From Actinotalea soli (GTDB taxonomy: Bacteria; Actinomycetota; Actinomycetes; Actinomycetales; Cellulomonadaceae): DNA of 64,000 bases. Shown here in pieces: positions 44,278 to 52,471 of the stretch. The notes beneath the pieces were generated by a model, which worked only from the letters and a program-made list of their open reading frames with translations, did no database searches and was not told the DNA's origin. Position numbers and translations under genes: made by a program. The number at the start of each line of letters is the position of its first letter. Positions within the stretch are counted from its first letter, which is position 1. The DNA lies in the NCBI RefSeq assembly GCF_017565425.1, contig NZ_JAGEMK010000010.1:62001-126000 (forward strand), read 5' to 3'.

Positions 44278-44838
44278 GAGGCGCAGCGCGCTGCGAAGCT
44301 CCTCACGGCGGCTTCCGGTGTCGCGCTGGCCGCCGCCGGTGTGGTGGTGCCCTCGGTGCGCAGGACGTCGTCATCGAGACCGCGCCGCAGGGCGTGCACG
44401 CCGTGTACCGCCGCGCATTGGCGAAGTGCTCGCCCGTCAGCCGGAGGTTCTGGACCAGCACGCGGTCAAGCGCATCTTCGACGCCGCGAGACGCTCGACG
44501 ACCTGGCGGCGCTGACCGGAGGCCGACCTGCGGCGGCCCGGGATGAACGGGACGGTGAGGGTGGCGAGCATCGCCAGGGCCACGGTCGCGCCGGCGGCCT
44601 TGGTCATGGCCTGGCAGCGCCGCGCAGCATTGGAGGGTCGAGAGGTGGAGGCGGACTTGTGGGGTGCGGGCGTGGTCGTAGTGCGCATGTCGCAGATTGG
44701 CCCGGTGAGGGTCGAGATGGCATCGGGGTCAATGATGCGAGCGGGTGAAAGGTAGACCCGCATGGGCCATTGACGGCCACCTTGCGGAGGCCTACGTTGT
44801 GCCCTACATCACAGTAGATCTGGACGCAGGGGGCTTCC
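44278..44838. other. 561-nt stretch without a convincing gene; decayed coding remnants
   Basis: In the plus strand, frame-shifted pieces read like former coding sequence: GEVLARQPEVLDQHAVKRIF ends in a stop near 44515, and the continuation RETLDDLAALTGG is in another frame. A minus-strand frame (44437-44687) encodes a short protein with one hydrophobic segment (GATVALAMLATLTVPFIPG) but lacks a ribosome binding site. The last 80 nt are AT-richer and should hold the promoter of the protease gene. Confidence 0.4.
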
Positions 44839-46065
44839 ATGCATGGGTTTCGTCGTATCACCACGGCACTTGTCATTCTCATAGCAGCGTCAGCTTTGCC
44901 CACGGCAGCTGGCGCTGCCGGCCCGCAAGAGTCAGGGTCGACAGGCGACGGGAACTCTCTGGTGGTCCGGGGTGAAGGTTCCCTGGTTCGACCGTCGGCC
45001 GCCCTGCTCGCGGACATCAAGACAGTCCGCGGAGACCAACCCATCGCGGCGGATGACCCGCTCTTGTGGCAGCACCTCTTCGCCGATGCGGTCACCACGA
45101 TCCAGGAAGGCTTTCCCGAGGCGTACTCGGGGTCAGCGATCGAAGACTCTGGCGTCTGGGTGTCTTTCGCCGGAAAGGCGCCGCAGGGCGCACTGGACGT
45201 CCTGACGAAGCTGCCCGCAGATGTCGAGGTCCGCCAGGACGCCGGGTGGACCGAGGTGGACATCCGGGCGATGGGTGAGGAGATCCACCACAGCACACGA
45301 GCGCTCGAGGGAGTCGCTGACGTCTCGACGTCCATCGACACCAACCTGGGTCGCATCGCTGTGGTGACCGAGGTCGAGGCAGGAACCCCTGCTGCTGCAG
45401 TGCGCACGGAGTCGCTCGCCGTCGCGAGCAGCGTCGAGGACCACCGCGCGGACACCGCCAGGTCAGACCTTGAAGGCATCGCCGTTGAGGTCACCGCCGT
45501 GAAGGCGGACGCTGGAGGGTTCGACGCCCTGTACGGCGGTGCGAAGCTGACAACCTCCTCGGGTGGCTACTGCACCGCGGGCTTCTCAGTGGGTTCGGCG
45601 AGCTACTCGCAGGGACTGATGACCGCGGCGCATTGTTCGAATTCGTTGTCTTACGGGAGCAAGGCGTTGACCTATCGGGGTGGGTCCTCCACCCGAGATG
45701 TGCAGTGGCACAGCGGCGGCGGCACGACTGCTGCGAAGTTCTACGTCGGAACGACAACTTTGAAGACAATCACCTCGTACCACAACCCGACATCGGGCAC
45801 GACGGTGTGCAAGTACGGCAGGAAGACCGGCGGGTCGTGCGACCGTGTCTCTACCCTCAACCAGTGCCGGGGCCAGTACTGCGGTCTGACGTCGGTTCTG
45901 CTGAGGCAGGCGGCGCCAGGCGACAGTGGAGGGCCGTGGTACTACGGAAACGCCGGGTACGGCATTCACAGCGGCTACATCACGCTTTCTGGAGCGCGCC
46001 GGGACGTCTTCACGCCGCTGAGAAGTGCCGCGAGCACGCTCGGTGTCACCGTCAAGACGAGCTGA
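44839..46065 (+). CDS. Secreted trypsin-like (S1, streptogrisin-like) serine protease with propeptide
   Basis: 408 residues. Signal peptide (ITTALVILIAASALPTAAGA), a long acidic propeptide to about residue 225, and a mature protease beginning near YGGAKLTTSSGGYCTAG. Catalytic triad: His in MTAAHCSNS (about residue 265), Asp in STRDVQWHSG (about 287), Ser in APGDSGGPWYY (about 362). Cysteine pairs CTAGF...AAHC and CKYGRKTGGSC / CRGQYC fit disulfides. Likely extracellular protein degradation. GC content is visibly lower than in flanking genes (more A/T in third positions), a sign of horizontal gain. A downstream lipoprotein follows. Confidence 0.92.
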   Translation: MHGFRRITTALVILIAASALPTAAGAAGPQESGSTGDGNSLVVRGEGSLVRPSAALLADIKTVRGDQPIAADDPLLWQHLFADAVTTIQEGFPEAYSGSAIEDSGVWVSFAGKAPQGALDVLTKLPADVEVRQDAGWTEVDIRAMGEEIHHSTRALEGVADVSTSIDTNLGRIAVVTEVEAGTPAAAVRTESLAVASSVEDHRADTARSDLEGIAVEVTAVKADAGGFDALYGGAKLTTSSGGYCTAGFSVGSASYSQGLMTAAHCSNSLSYGSKALTYRGGSSTRDVQWHSGGGTTAAKFYVGTTTLKTITSYHNPTSGTTVCKYGRKTGGSCDRVSTLNQCRGQYCGLTSVLLRQAAPGDSGGPWYYGNAGYGIHSGYITLSGARRDVFTPLRSAASTLGVTVKTS

Positions 46066-46075
46066 GGTGTGGACT

Positions 46076-46492
46076 GTGCGGGGTGCCCGACCTGTCTTGG
46101 CCGTCGTGGCCCTGCTTGCCCTTGCTGGGTGCGCAGCGGCAGAGACGCGCGCGTTGACCGAGGGCAACCGGACGCTGCTCGTGCAGACCGTCAGCGACAG
46201 CGGCGGGGACGCTGCGATCGAGGGCGACCTCGGCCTGAACGACCAGGGCTGTTTCGGGCTGGCCGGCGCGGAAGGGCAGGTCACGGTGGCGATCTGGCCC
46301 CAGGGGTTCGACTTGACCAGCGACGGACAGGTCCGCACGGCGCAGGGCACGGTCCTGGAAGTCGGCGCGCCGATCTCCGGAGGTGGGGGCTTCGTCGCCT
46401 TCGAGTCGGGCTACCCCGACCTGGCGAGCCGTTGCCTGCCCGATGCGGACGCCTCAGCTGCGGAGGTCGTGGTGCTTGCTTCGGTGGAGTAG
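46076..46492 (+). CDS. Small putative lipoprotein
   Basis: 138 residues. Signal VLAVVALLALAGC with lipobox at residue about 18, then beta-rich sequence (NRTLLVQTVSDSGGD, LGLNDQGCFGLAGAEGQVT, GTVLEVGAPISGGGGF) with an internal pair of cysteines (CFGL, CLPD). Function unknown. GTG at 46076 is 8 nt after GAGG; the GTG at 46067 is also in frame. It starts 11 nt after the protease stop and is probably co-transcribed with it. Confidence 0.65.
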   Translation: MRGARPVLAVVALLALAGCAAAETRALTEGNRTLLVQTVSDSGGDAAIEGDLGLNDQGCFGLAGAEGQVTVAIWPQGFDLTSDGQVRTAQGTVLEVGAPISGGGGFVAFESGYPDLASRCLPDADASAAEVVVLASVE

Positions 46493-46585
46493 TGCCTGAT
46501 GGCCCGCCCCCGATGGCCGGTGCCTGCCAGTACCAGTCCCACGCGCCACCGTGGCGGTGCTGGTCCGTGGGTGGTGCGTGGGTCA

Positions 46586-46626
46586 ACTCGTGGAACCCAC
46601 GGGACAGCAACCGTGTCGTTCGCCGG
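46586..46626 (+). repeat. 41-nt repeated motif, internal copy
   Basis: Differs from the motif in direct repeats 1 and 2 at 3 of 41 positions (ACTCGTGGAACCCAC ... GTGTCGTTCGCCGG). It lies 10 nt downstream of the HEAT-like gene's 3' end, in the same relative place as the motif in direct repeat 2 to the truncated HEAT copy. Confidence 0.75.
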
Positions 46627-46636
46627 CGCTTCGTCT

Positions 46637-47461
46637 TCAGGCGCGAGGACTTCCGTTGTCCCCCGTGAGGTGCGCGAGTGCAGAGTGTTCGCGCAGCTCT
46701 TGCTCGGCTGCGTCGTCGCCAGCCACACGAGCGAGCACGCCGTCGAAGAACTCCCTGGCGCGGTAGGGCGCGATCTCCAGCATCTCTGCCACCAGGTCCC
46801 AAGCGCCCAGCGCATCGCCGTCGGGCCAGCCGCGTGCGCGACTCCGGCACAGCTTGGCCATGCCGTCGAGAAGGTCCGGCCCCGGACCGGTCGGGTCGGT
46901 CAGTCGCCTGACGGCGTCAGCGGTCTGGGTGTCCTCCGTGGTAGCCCACCCGTCCTGGTGTCGCTGGACGAGGTCGTGCAGCTGCGGGTCCGACAGCGCC
47001 CCCGCCGCGACCATCTCGAGGCGCCACACGTCACCACGAGGTCGCGACAACGCGTCGCGGACACGGGCCAGCGCGCGGGGATCGCGACGGTAGGCCAACC
47101 CAACCAACGCCTCTGAGCGGGTCCCCCGGTCGATGTCGTCCAGGCGGGCCGCCAAGGCCTCGCGGAGCGCGGGGGTGTCGACCTCTCTCCACTGCTCTGC
47201 AAGGACGAAGCACGCGTAGTCCCGCACCCCGCGGTCGGCGTCAAGAGTGAGCCCAATGATGACCGCGACCATCTGTTCGGTCGGTGGGTCGCCGTGGGTG
47301 AGCAGTGGCAAGGTCCCCGCGACGACGCGCCGCACCCCGGGGTCTGGGTGGGCGGCCAGCGTCAGCGTCCCCGCGACATCAGACGCGTCGGCAGCATCGA
47401 CAGCTTCATCGAACCTAGCGGTGTCCGCGCGACCGGCCAGCAGTAGCTCGACGACACCCAT
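46637..47461 (-). CDS. HEAT-repeat-like protein
   Basis: 274 residues. Alternating helical blocks (VVAGTLPLLTHGDPPTEQMV, VRDYACFVLAEQWREVD, ALREALAARLDDIDRGTRSE) with spacing of about 35-40 residues suggest HEAT-type repeats and a protein-binding role. No signal peptide. The ATG at 47461 encodes MGVVELLLAGRAD. A 275-nt stretch of this gene (47089-47363) is duplicated, with about 6-8% divergence by eye, at 49029-49303. The gene lies just beyond a copy of the 41-nt motif. Function unknown. Confidence 0.7.
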   Translation of the reverse strand: MGVVELLLAGRADTARFDEAVDAADASDVAGTLTLAAHPDPGVRRVVAGTLPLLTHGDPPTEQMVAVIIGLTLDADRGVRDYACFVLAEQWREVDTPALREALAARLDDIDRGTRSEALVGLAYRRDPRALARVRDALSRPRGDVWRLEMVAAGALSDPQLHDLVQRHQDGWATTEDTQTADAVRRLTDPTGPGPDLLDGMAKLCRSRARGWPDGDALGAWDLVAEMLEIAPYRAREFFDGVLARVAGDDAAEQELREHSALAHLTGDNGSPRA

Positions 47462-47707
47462 GCCACGAGTGTGCCCGGTGATCTCGCCACGGCAGGCAAG
47501 GGGCCGCGGCCATGGCGTCACCTCGCCTTAGCGTCGCCCTGCCCCGAAGACCGAGCCGTCGAGGTCACCGGGACGCCCTCGAGTGGAAGGCCGCATCGCC
47601 TGCGAGAGCGCGTGCCCGGCGTTGCGAGTGGCTCGGGCCGGCAGCTGGGCGCCCTGTTCGTCCACCCATCGGCAGATGCGCGGACCTCGGCATGAGCGGA
47701 CACCGCG

Positions 47708-47920
47708 TCATTCACTGAGGCAACCATCGCCATCGTGGTGCGTGTGTCGAAGGTGGGAAGCGAGGTCGTTGATGGCGCGCTCCAGTGATCGCTCGGCGGC
47801 CTGACCATCCTCTCCATAGGCAAACCACGGCTCGTCCTGAGCGTGGTCGACTACGGCGTGAGCCAGTCGTTCCACTCGCTGCAGGTAGTCGACATCACCC
47901 TCTTGGTCTGGCATCGCCAT
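47708..47920 (-). CDS. Small acidic hypothetical protein
   Basis: 70 residues, acidic, helical, His-rich at the end (HLRHTHHDGDGC). AGGATG precedes the ATG; MPDQEGDVDYLQRVERLAHA is the start. No recognised family. It lies between the HEAT gene and another orphan in the accessory region, all on the minus strand. Confidence 0.55.
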   Translation of the reverse strand: MAMPDQEGDVDYLQRVERLAHAVVDHAQDEPWFAYGEDGQAAERSLERAINDLASHLRHTHHDGDGCLSE

Positions 47921-48025
47921 GCATCCATCCTGGCAGGCCAGGGCCCGTCAGCCGCCGACTTCGGCTGACCAAGGGCGCACGCATCCGTGCGCGGCAGCTG
48001 GCGCTCTCCGTCTCTACCGGACCGT

Positions 48026-48538
48026 TCAGCGCCCTAACCACGCGCGTGCACGGGAGTGCCGTACGGCCCGCTTCTCCGAACGACGACGGTCGTGAATGTC
48101 GCTGAGCAGGTTCACTGGAGCAATCGGTGCCAGGCGGAGTCGTAGGGCGGCGACCTCGTCGTCGGTCAACGCGGCGACAACGGAGTAGCCGCAGTCGTGG
48201 AATGTCGCCAGGTCCTGGTCGTCTGCCCCGGTCAGCTCCGCGTTGATCGACCAGGCTGCGTAGCTCTCCACTGCGCTCCACTCCGGATCACCGCGTCTCA
48301 CCACGAGCCCCATTCGACCGTCGGACCCGCGTCTCTTGCGGTCCCTACCCGCCGCCGCCAGGTGAGCCTCGGCCCGACGCACATCGTCCGGCATCTTCTC
48401 GGGGGAGTCGGTGAACACGTCGATCCGCGCCGAGCGGATGACCGGTCGTAGAACGTCGATCACCGCGGCACAGACGGCCTCGGCCTCGGCCCGGTCCGTC
48501 ACCGCTTTGTCGATCGCGTAGTCGCGCCGCTGCCCCAT
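48026..48538 (-). CDS. Hypothetical cytoplasmic protein
   Basis: 170 residues starting MGQRRDYAIDKAVTDRAEAE. Motifs such as ARIDVFTDSPEKMPDDVRRAE and SYAAWSINAELTGADDQDL, ending in an arginine-rich tail, do not match a family I know. No signal peptide or membrane segment. The ATG at 48538 was chosen over the longer open frame, whose upstream part is arginine/serine-rich and unlike a protein. Confidence 0.5.
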   Translation of the reverse strand: MGQRRDYAIDKAVTDRAEAEAVCAAVIDVLRPVIRSARIDVFTDSPEKMPDDVRRAEAHLAAAGRDRKRRGSDGRMGLVVRRGDPEWSAVESYAAWSINAELTGADDQDLATFHDCGYSVVAALTDDEVAALRLRLAPIAPVNLLSDIHDRRRSEKRAVRHSRARAWLGR

Positions 48539-48772
48539 GCTCAGGACACTAGCGAGCCTCAGCAGGCGTCGTCGGTGACTGCACCATCTACTTGGCGTCT
48601 GAGCCCATTGCCGTTGGCCGCCCGCCGCGCACGTTCCAGATCGACGACCTCGCGTTCTGCGGTCCTCGCGCACCGACGTTCCCGATCCGCCGTACAGCGA
48701 TTCCCTCGGCGGGACTTCAACGTCGCAGGTCAGGGGCTCCGTTGCAGGTCAGAGTTAAAGTCCAGAGCACCC
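48539..48772. other. Intergenic stretch with a tRNA-Lys-like remnant
   Basis: No gene in 234 nt. Towards its end (48753-48780) GTTAAAGTCC and CAGAGGCCCGGG resemble the tRNA-Lys 5' half (ATTAAAAGTCC ... TAGAGGCCCGGG), with the middle of the anticodon and D arm missing. This suggests a damaged second attachment site directly before direct repeat 2. Confidence 0.4.
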
Positions 48773-48916
48773 AGAGGCCCGGGTGATGAGTGGTCTCACT
48801 CGTGGAACCCACAGGACAACACCCGTGTCGTTCGCCGGGGCGCGGTGGGCGCCCTGGTGGTGACGGGTTCGACCGTACCGCCTCGCGAGGGGGCTGTCGG
48901 GGTTGGGGCGTGAGGG
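48773..48916 (+). repeat. Direct repeat 2 (144 bp), right border of the accessory region
   Basis: The 7 mismatches to 43617-43760 are scattered (GTGGTG/GTGATG, TAACTC/TCACTC, GCGTGG/GCGCGG, GGATCG/GGTTCG, and three near CCTTGTC/CCTCGCG). It contains the 41-nt motif at 48798-48838. It ends 113 nt before the truncated HEAT gene copy. Confidence 0.85.
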
Positions 48917-49028
48917 GGGATCAGCGCAGCCAACGGCCTACGTTCGTGACCGAGGACATCCCCTCCTCGGACACCTGTCACCAGGCGACCCAGTCTCCCG
49001 ACAGTCCGGCTGCGCTCTGCCCTGGGCT

Positions 49029-49303
49029 GGTAGGCCAACCCGACCAACGCCTCTGACCGGGTGTCCCGGTCGATGTCGTCCAGGCGGGCTGCCAATGCCT
49101 CGCGGAGCCCGGGGGTGTCGACCTCTCTCCACCGCTGTGCAAGGACGAAGCACGCGTAGTCCCGCACCCCGCCGTCGGCGTCGAGAGTGAGCCCAATGAT
49201 GACCGCGAGCATCTGCTCGGTCGGTAGGTCACCGTGAGTGAGCAGTGGCAAGATCCCCGCGACGACGCGCCGCACCCCGGGGTCGGGGTGGGCGGCCAGC
49301 GTC
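49029..49303 (-). pseudogene. Truncated duplicate of the HEAT-like gene
   Basis: The minus-strand reading LAAHPDPGVRRVVAG, VIIGLTLDADGGVRDYACFV and LAARLDDIDRDTRSEALVG copies the central part of the protein at 46637-47461, offset 1940 nt, with a handful of substitutions and no internal indel seen. Homology stops abruptly at both ends, so start and C-terminus are missing. The frame stays open past both ends but into unrelated sequence. Confidence 0.85.
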
Positions 49304-49341
49304 TGACGGTCGTCCGGGGTCACATGTGGAGCCGGGGGGTC

Positions 49342-49989
49342 TCAGGCAGAGGCGGCGGGAGCCGGGGCGTCGATCGCGAGCTTGACGCCGATCGCGCCGA
49401 GGAGGGTCCCGGTGACCCACTTCTGCCACCTCATCCATGCCGGCTTGCGCTGGAGGAACGTGGCGACCGAGCCGGCGGCGAGGATGATCGCGCCGTTCAC
49501 GGCCACGCCCACGAAGATCTGGATCCCGCCGAGCTGGAAGCCCTGCGCGATGACGCTGCCGGCGGCCGGGTCGATGAACTGCGGGATGAGCGCCAGGTAG
49601 AGGATCGCGACCTTGGGGTTGAGAAGGTTCGTCAGGAGCCCCATGCGGAAGAGCTTGCCGAACGAGTCGCGAGGCAGCTCGCTGGTCTCGAACAGCGACC
49701 TGCCGCCCGGGCGGAGCGTCTTCCAGGCAAGCCACAGCAGATAGGCCGCGCCAGCGATCTTCAGGGCGATGAACAGCCACGGAACGACGAGGAACACGGC
49801 GGCCAGGCCGAGGTTCGCCATCACCATGTAGACGACGAAGCCGACCGCGGTGCCGGACAGCGACATCATCCCGGCACGCCATCCCTGACTGATGCTGCGG
49901 GAGACGAGGTACATCATGTTCGGCCCAGGCGTCAGCGCGAGCCCCAGCTCTACCAAGGCGATGCCGGAGGCGGCGGCGAGAGAGATCAT
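49342..49989 (-). CDS. LysE/RhtB-family amino acid exporter
   Basis: 215 residues, six hydrophobic segments. The family start is ALVELGLALTPGPNMMYLVS with the Gly-Pro-Asn signature, then GWRAGMMSLSGTAVGFVV, AAVFLVVPWLFIALKIAGA, FRMGLLTNLLNPKVAILYLA, and C-terminal VGVAVNGAIILAAGSVATFL. Likely exports an amino acid or related small molecule from the cytoplasm. Monocistronic, ATG at 49989. Directly next to the truncated HEAT copy, so it may mark the return to core chromosome. Confidence 0.92.
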   Translation of the reverse strand: MISLAAASGIALVELGLALTPGPNMMYLVSRSISQGWRAGMMSLSGTAVGFVVYMVMANLGLAAVFLVVPWLFIALKIAGAAYLLWLAWKTLRPGGRSLFETSELPRDSFGKLFRMGLLTNLLNPKVAILYLALIPQFIDPAAGSVIAQGFQLGGIQIFVGVAVNGAIILAAGSVATFLQRKPAWMRWQKWVTGTLLGAIGVKLAIDAPAPAASA

Positions 49990-50312
49990 GGAGTGCGTCC
50001 TTCGGCCAGGGTCGGGCTTCCCTAGCGGTGCTAAGCCCGATCGATCTTTCCATGACCAGAGCGGAAGCCGATCATCCGTCCACGACAGAGGCCACCGCAC
50101 AGGGTGTCCGGGGGTGGGGTCGAGGCACGGGGAACATCCTTCCAGCGGGGATCACGTCCCCACAGGCCAGGTGTCACCTATTCGTGCAGCAGACCCTGCA
50201 GCCGGGCTGGTGGTCGTCGTCGCGTGGATGTGGGGGCCCGTGCGTCGTGACCGGTCGGTCCGGTCAGGGACACTAGACGTTCACTGACCGAAGTCTTGAC
50301 AAGGAGTTCACC
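49990..50312. other. 323-nt intergenic region with divergent promoters
   Basis: No gene seen. The cold-shock gene's AAGGAG (50301-50306) lies at its right end. CGGTCAG and CTGACCG (about 50260-50290) form an inverted repeat with a 16-nt spacer around CACTAGACG, which may be the promoter of the downstream gene. The rest is high-GC without repeats. Confidence 0.4.
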
Positions 50313-51290
50313 GTGCCGCACGGGACTGTCCGCTGGTTCGACGCCGAGCGTGGGTTCGGCTTCCTCGCCCTCGAGGACGGGGCCGAGGACCTGTTCGTGC
50401 ACGCCTCCGAGATCGTCAGCGACGACGCGATGAAGTCGCTCCGCGAGGGGCAGACGGTCGAGTTCGAGGTGGGCGAGGGCAACCGCGGCCCGCAGGCACG
50501 CAAGGTCCGGGTCACCGGCGACCAGGCCGTGGACGGAGCGCTGGGCGTGCTCGGCACCGTCACCTGGTACGAGCCCGGCAAGGGCTACGGCTTCGTCACG
50601 CCCGACGGCGGTGGTGCGGAGATCTTCGTGCACAGCTCGGCGATCGTGGGCGGCGGCGTGATCACCGACGGGCAGCGGGTGGCGTTCATGGTCGTCGACG
50701 GGGAGAAGGGTCCGCAGGCGGACCACCTGCTGCCCCTCGGGGCCCAGGCCGCCCAGCAGGCCGTGGCGTCGGACGGCGCGGACGGCACCGTGTCCTGGTA
50801 CGACGCCGACAAGGGTTTCGGGTTCATCACGCCCGAGGCCGGCGGCGACGACGTCTTCGTCCACGTCCGCGCGCTGACCGGTGGGCTCACCGAGCTGTCC
50901 GAGGGGGACCGGGTGGCCTACGACGTCGTCGTGAGCGAGAAGGGCCCGCAGGCCCGCGACCTGCGGCTCGTACGCGGCTCGGCGCCGGTGCGCGGCTCGG
51001 CGCCGCAGCGCGGTGCGGCACCACGGGGTGGGCCCGCAGCGTCTCCGCGCGGTCGGTCGGGGCACCAGCCGGCGTCCAGCGCCCCCGTGCGTGGCGGCGA
51101 GGGCGTGGTCGCGCGGTACGACGCCGAGCGCGGGTTCGGCTTCATCTCTCCGGACGCGGGGGGCGCAGACCTGTTCGTGCACGTGTCGGTCCTGAAGGGC
51201 ACCGAGCCGCTGCAGGAGGGCGACCGGGTCCGGTACGTGGTGCGTCAGAGCGACCGAGGACCGCAGGCGGACCGCGTCGAGCGGGCGTGA
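50313..51290 (+). CDS. Protein with four tandem cold-shock domains
   Basis: 325 residues. Four CSD units begin at about residues 1, 77, 152 and 256, each with the RNP1-like core: [80 protein letters not shown]. Each ends in GPQA(R/D). The linker before the fourth is Arg/Gly/Ser/Ala-rich ([14 protein letters not shown]). A single bacterial CspA is about 67 residues, so this is an expanded multidomain RNA chaperone-like protein likely to bind several sites of one RNA or several RNAs. GTG start has AAGGAG 7 nt upstream. Expression conditions unknown. Confidence 0.9.
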   Translation: MPHGTVRWFDAERGFGFLALEDGAEDLFVHASEIVSDDAMKSLREGQTVEFEVGEGNRGPQARKVRVTGDQAVDGALGVLGTVTWYEPGKGYGFVTPDGGGAEIFVHSSAIVGGGVITDGQRVAFMVVDGEKGPQADHLLPLGAQAAQQAVASDGADGTVSWYDADKGFGFITPEAGGDDVFVHVRALTGGLTELSEGDRVAYDVVVSEKGPQARDLRLVRGSAPVRGSAPQRGAAPRGGPAASPRGRSGHQPASSAPVRGGEGVVARYDAERGFGFISPDAGGADLFVHVSVLKGTEPLQEGDRVRYVVRQSDRGPQADRVERA

Positions 51291-51450
51291 TCGGACGGCG
51301 GAGCCGGAGCCGCTCGCGTGGCTCGGTCTGACTCCGCGCGGCCCGACCTGCTCCCTGGGGCTGACTGAGCCTCCGACCTCGGCGTGACGACTGGCCAGGC
51401 AGGGCGGACCTAGCGTCGTGATCACAACGACCGGTCCACCAGGAGCAGCC

Positions 51451-51957
51451 ATGACGACCACCCCCACCCCCACCCCCACCCCCACCCCCACCCCCACCCG
51501 CCACCCCCGCCGTCTCGCCGTGACGGCGGCGCTGCTGGCCGCGACCGGCGTCGCTGTCCTCGGCATCGGAGCGGCGCTCGTCGCGCAGTCCCCGGGGGGC
51601 AGCTGGGGGGGCCGGTGGGCCGAGCTCCGGGGCGAGACGCAGACCTCGGCATACGCGACCGCCGCCGACGTGCCCGCGGGGATGGCCCCGACATGGATCG
51701 GTGAGGCCACCGAGATCGTGGTGCAGCGGCCCGGCGAGGCCGCAGACCCCGAGGTTCGAGGCATCAAGGTCGAGGCGACCGTGGACTCGGGCTGGGTGCC
51801 GCCGCAGGGATGCGCACCGACCGCGTACTCCCAGCCCTACGACGGTGGCGGTGACTGGCCGCTCTCCACATCCAGCTCGCTCATCGCCTGCCCCGACATC
51901 GAGGAGCGGACGTGGACGGTGCTGGTCGTCGGCGCGCAGGTGTACGCCTGGCGCTGA
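51451..51957 (+). CDS. Membrane-anchored hypothetical protein with Thr-Pro repeat
   Basis: 168 residues. Starts with MTTTPTPTPTPTPTPT, coded by a six-base tandem repeat (CCCCCA) at about 51460-51500; unit number could vary between strains without breaking the frame. One membrane segment (LAVTAALLAATGVAVLGIGAALV) follows, then an extracytoplasmic part with two cysteines (GCAPTAY, IACPDI) that probably form a disulfide. No known domain. AGGAG precedes ATG. Confidence 0.65.
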   Translation: MTTTPTPTPTPTPTPTRHPRRLAVTAALLAATGVAVLGIGAALVAQSPGGSWGGRWAELRGETQTSAYATAADVPAGMAPTWIGEATEIVVQRPGEAADPEVRGIKVEATVDSGWVPPQGCAPTAYSQPYDGGGDWPLSTSSSLIACPDIEERTWTVLVVGAQVYAWR

Positions 51958-52048
51958 TGCCAGGGTGGAGAGCTCCGGAAGGTGCAACGGAGCCGGGCCC
52001 GACGACGGCGGTCCCGCGCACCACACGTCACGGCACGGGAGGTCACGC

Positions 52049-52471
52049 ATGGCAGGCACGGTCCTGATCGTCGACGCGGCGAACGTCGTCGGCTCGCGGC
52101 CCGACGGCTGGTGGCGGGACCGGGTGGGGGCCGCCGAGCGTCTGCTCGTCGCGCTCGCTGACCACGCAACGCGCTCCGGCCACCCGGCGCTCGCGGGCGA
52201 CGGGCCTAACCAGGTCGTCGTCGTCCTCGAGGGCCAGGCCCGGGGGGCGCGGGACGAGTGCGGCCCGGGCCTGACGGTCGTGCGGGCCGAGCGCGACGGG
52301 GACGGGTGCATCGTCGAGCAGGTGCGCGAGCGAGCAGGCCAGGACGTCCTCGTCGTCACCTCCGACCGTGAGCTCCAGGGCCGGGTCGTGGCCGAGGGGG
52401 CGCAGGTGCAGGGGGCGGGCTGGCTGCTCCGGCAGCTCGACGCCTGCGGCCCCGCGGTCGATCAGAGGTAG
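52049..52471 (+). CDS. NYN/PIN-like nuclease-fold protein
   Basis: 140 residues. N-terminal VLIVDAANVVGSRPDGWWRD, followed by VVVVLEGQARGA and DVLVVTSDRELQGRVVAEGA; the spaced acidic residues (Asp in DAAN, Glu, Asp in TSDRE) resemble the metal-binding site of NYN/PIN RNases. Actinobacterial homologues are often labelled NTP pyrophosphohydrolase. GGGAGGT before ATG. Its stop is 10 nt inside the 3' end of the convergent metallopeptidase-like gene. Confidence 0.75.
   Translation: MAGTVLIVDAANVVGSRPDGWWRDRVGAAERLLVALADHATRSGHPALAGDGPNQVVVVLEGQARGARDECGPGLTVVRAERDGDGCIVEQVRERAGQDVLVVTSDRELQGRVVAEGAQVQGAGWLLRQLDACGPAVDQR

Noticed and set aside
43617-48916. Integrase or transposase in the accessory region
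   Set aside because: I read all frames for tyrosine/serine recombinase or DDE patterns (RHxxR, catalytic Tyr) and found none convincing; only short frame-shifted pieces near 44400-44560.
48796-49323. Full-length open frame of 175 codons over the truncated HEAT copy and direct repeat 2
   Set aside because: Only codons corresponding to 49029-49303 are homologous to the HEAT gene; the rest runs through repeat DNA by chance.
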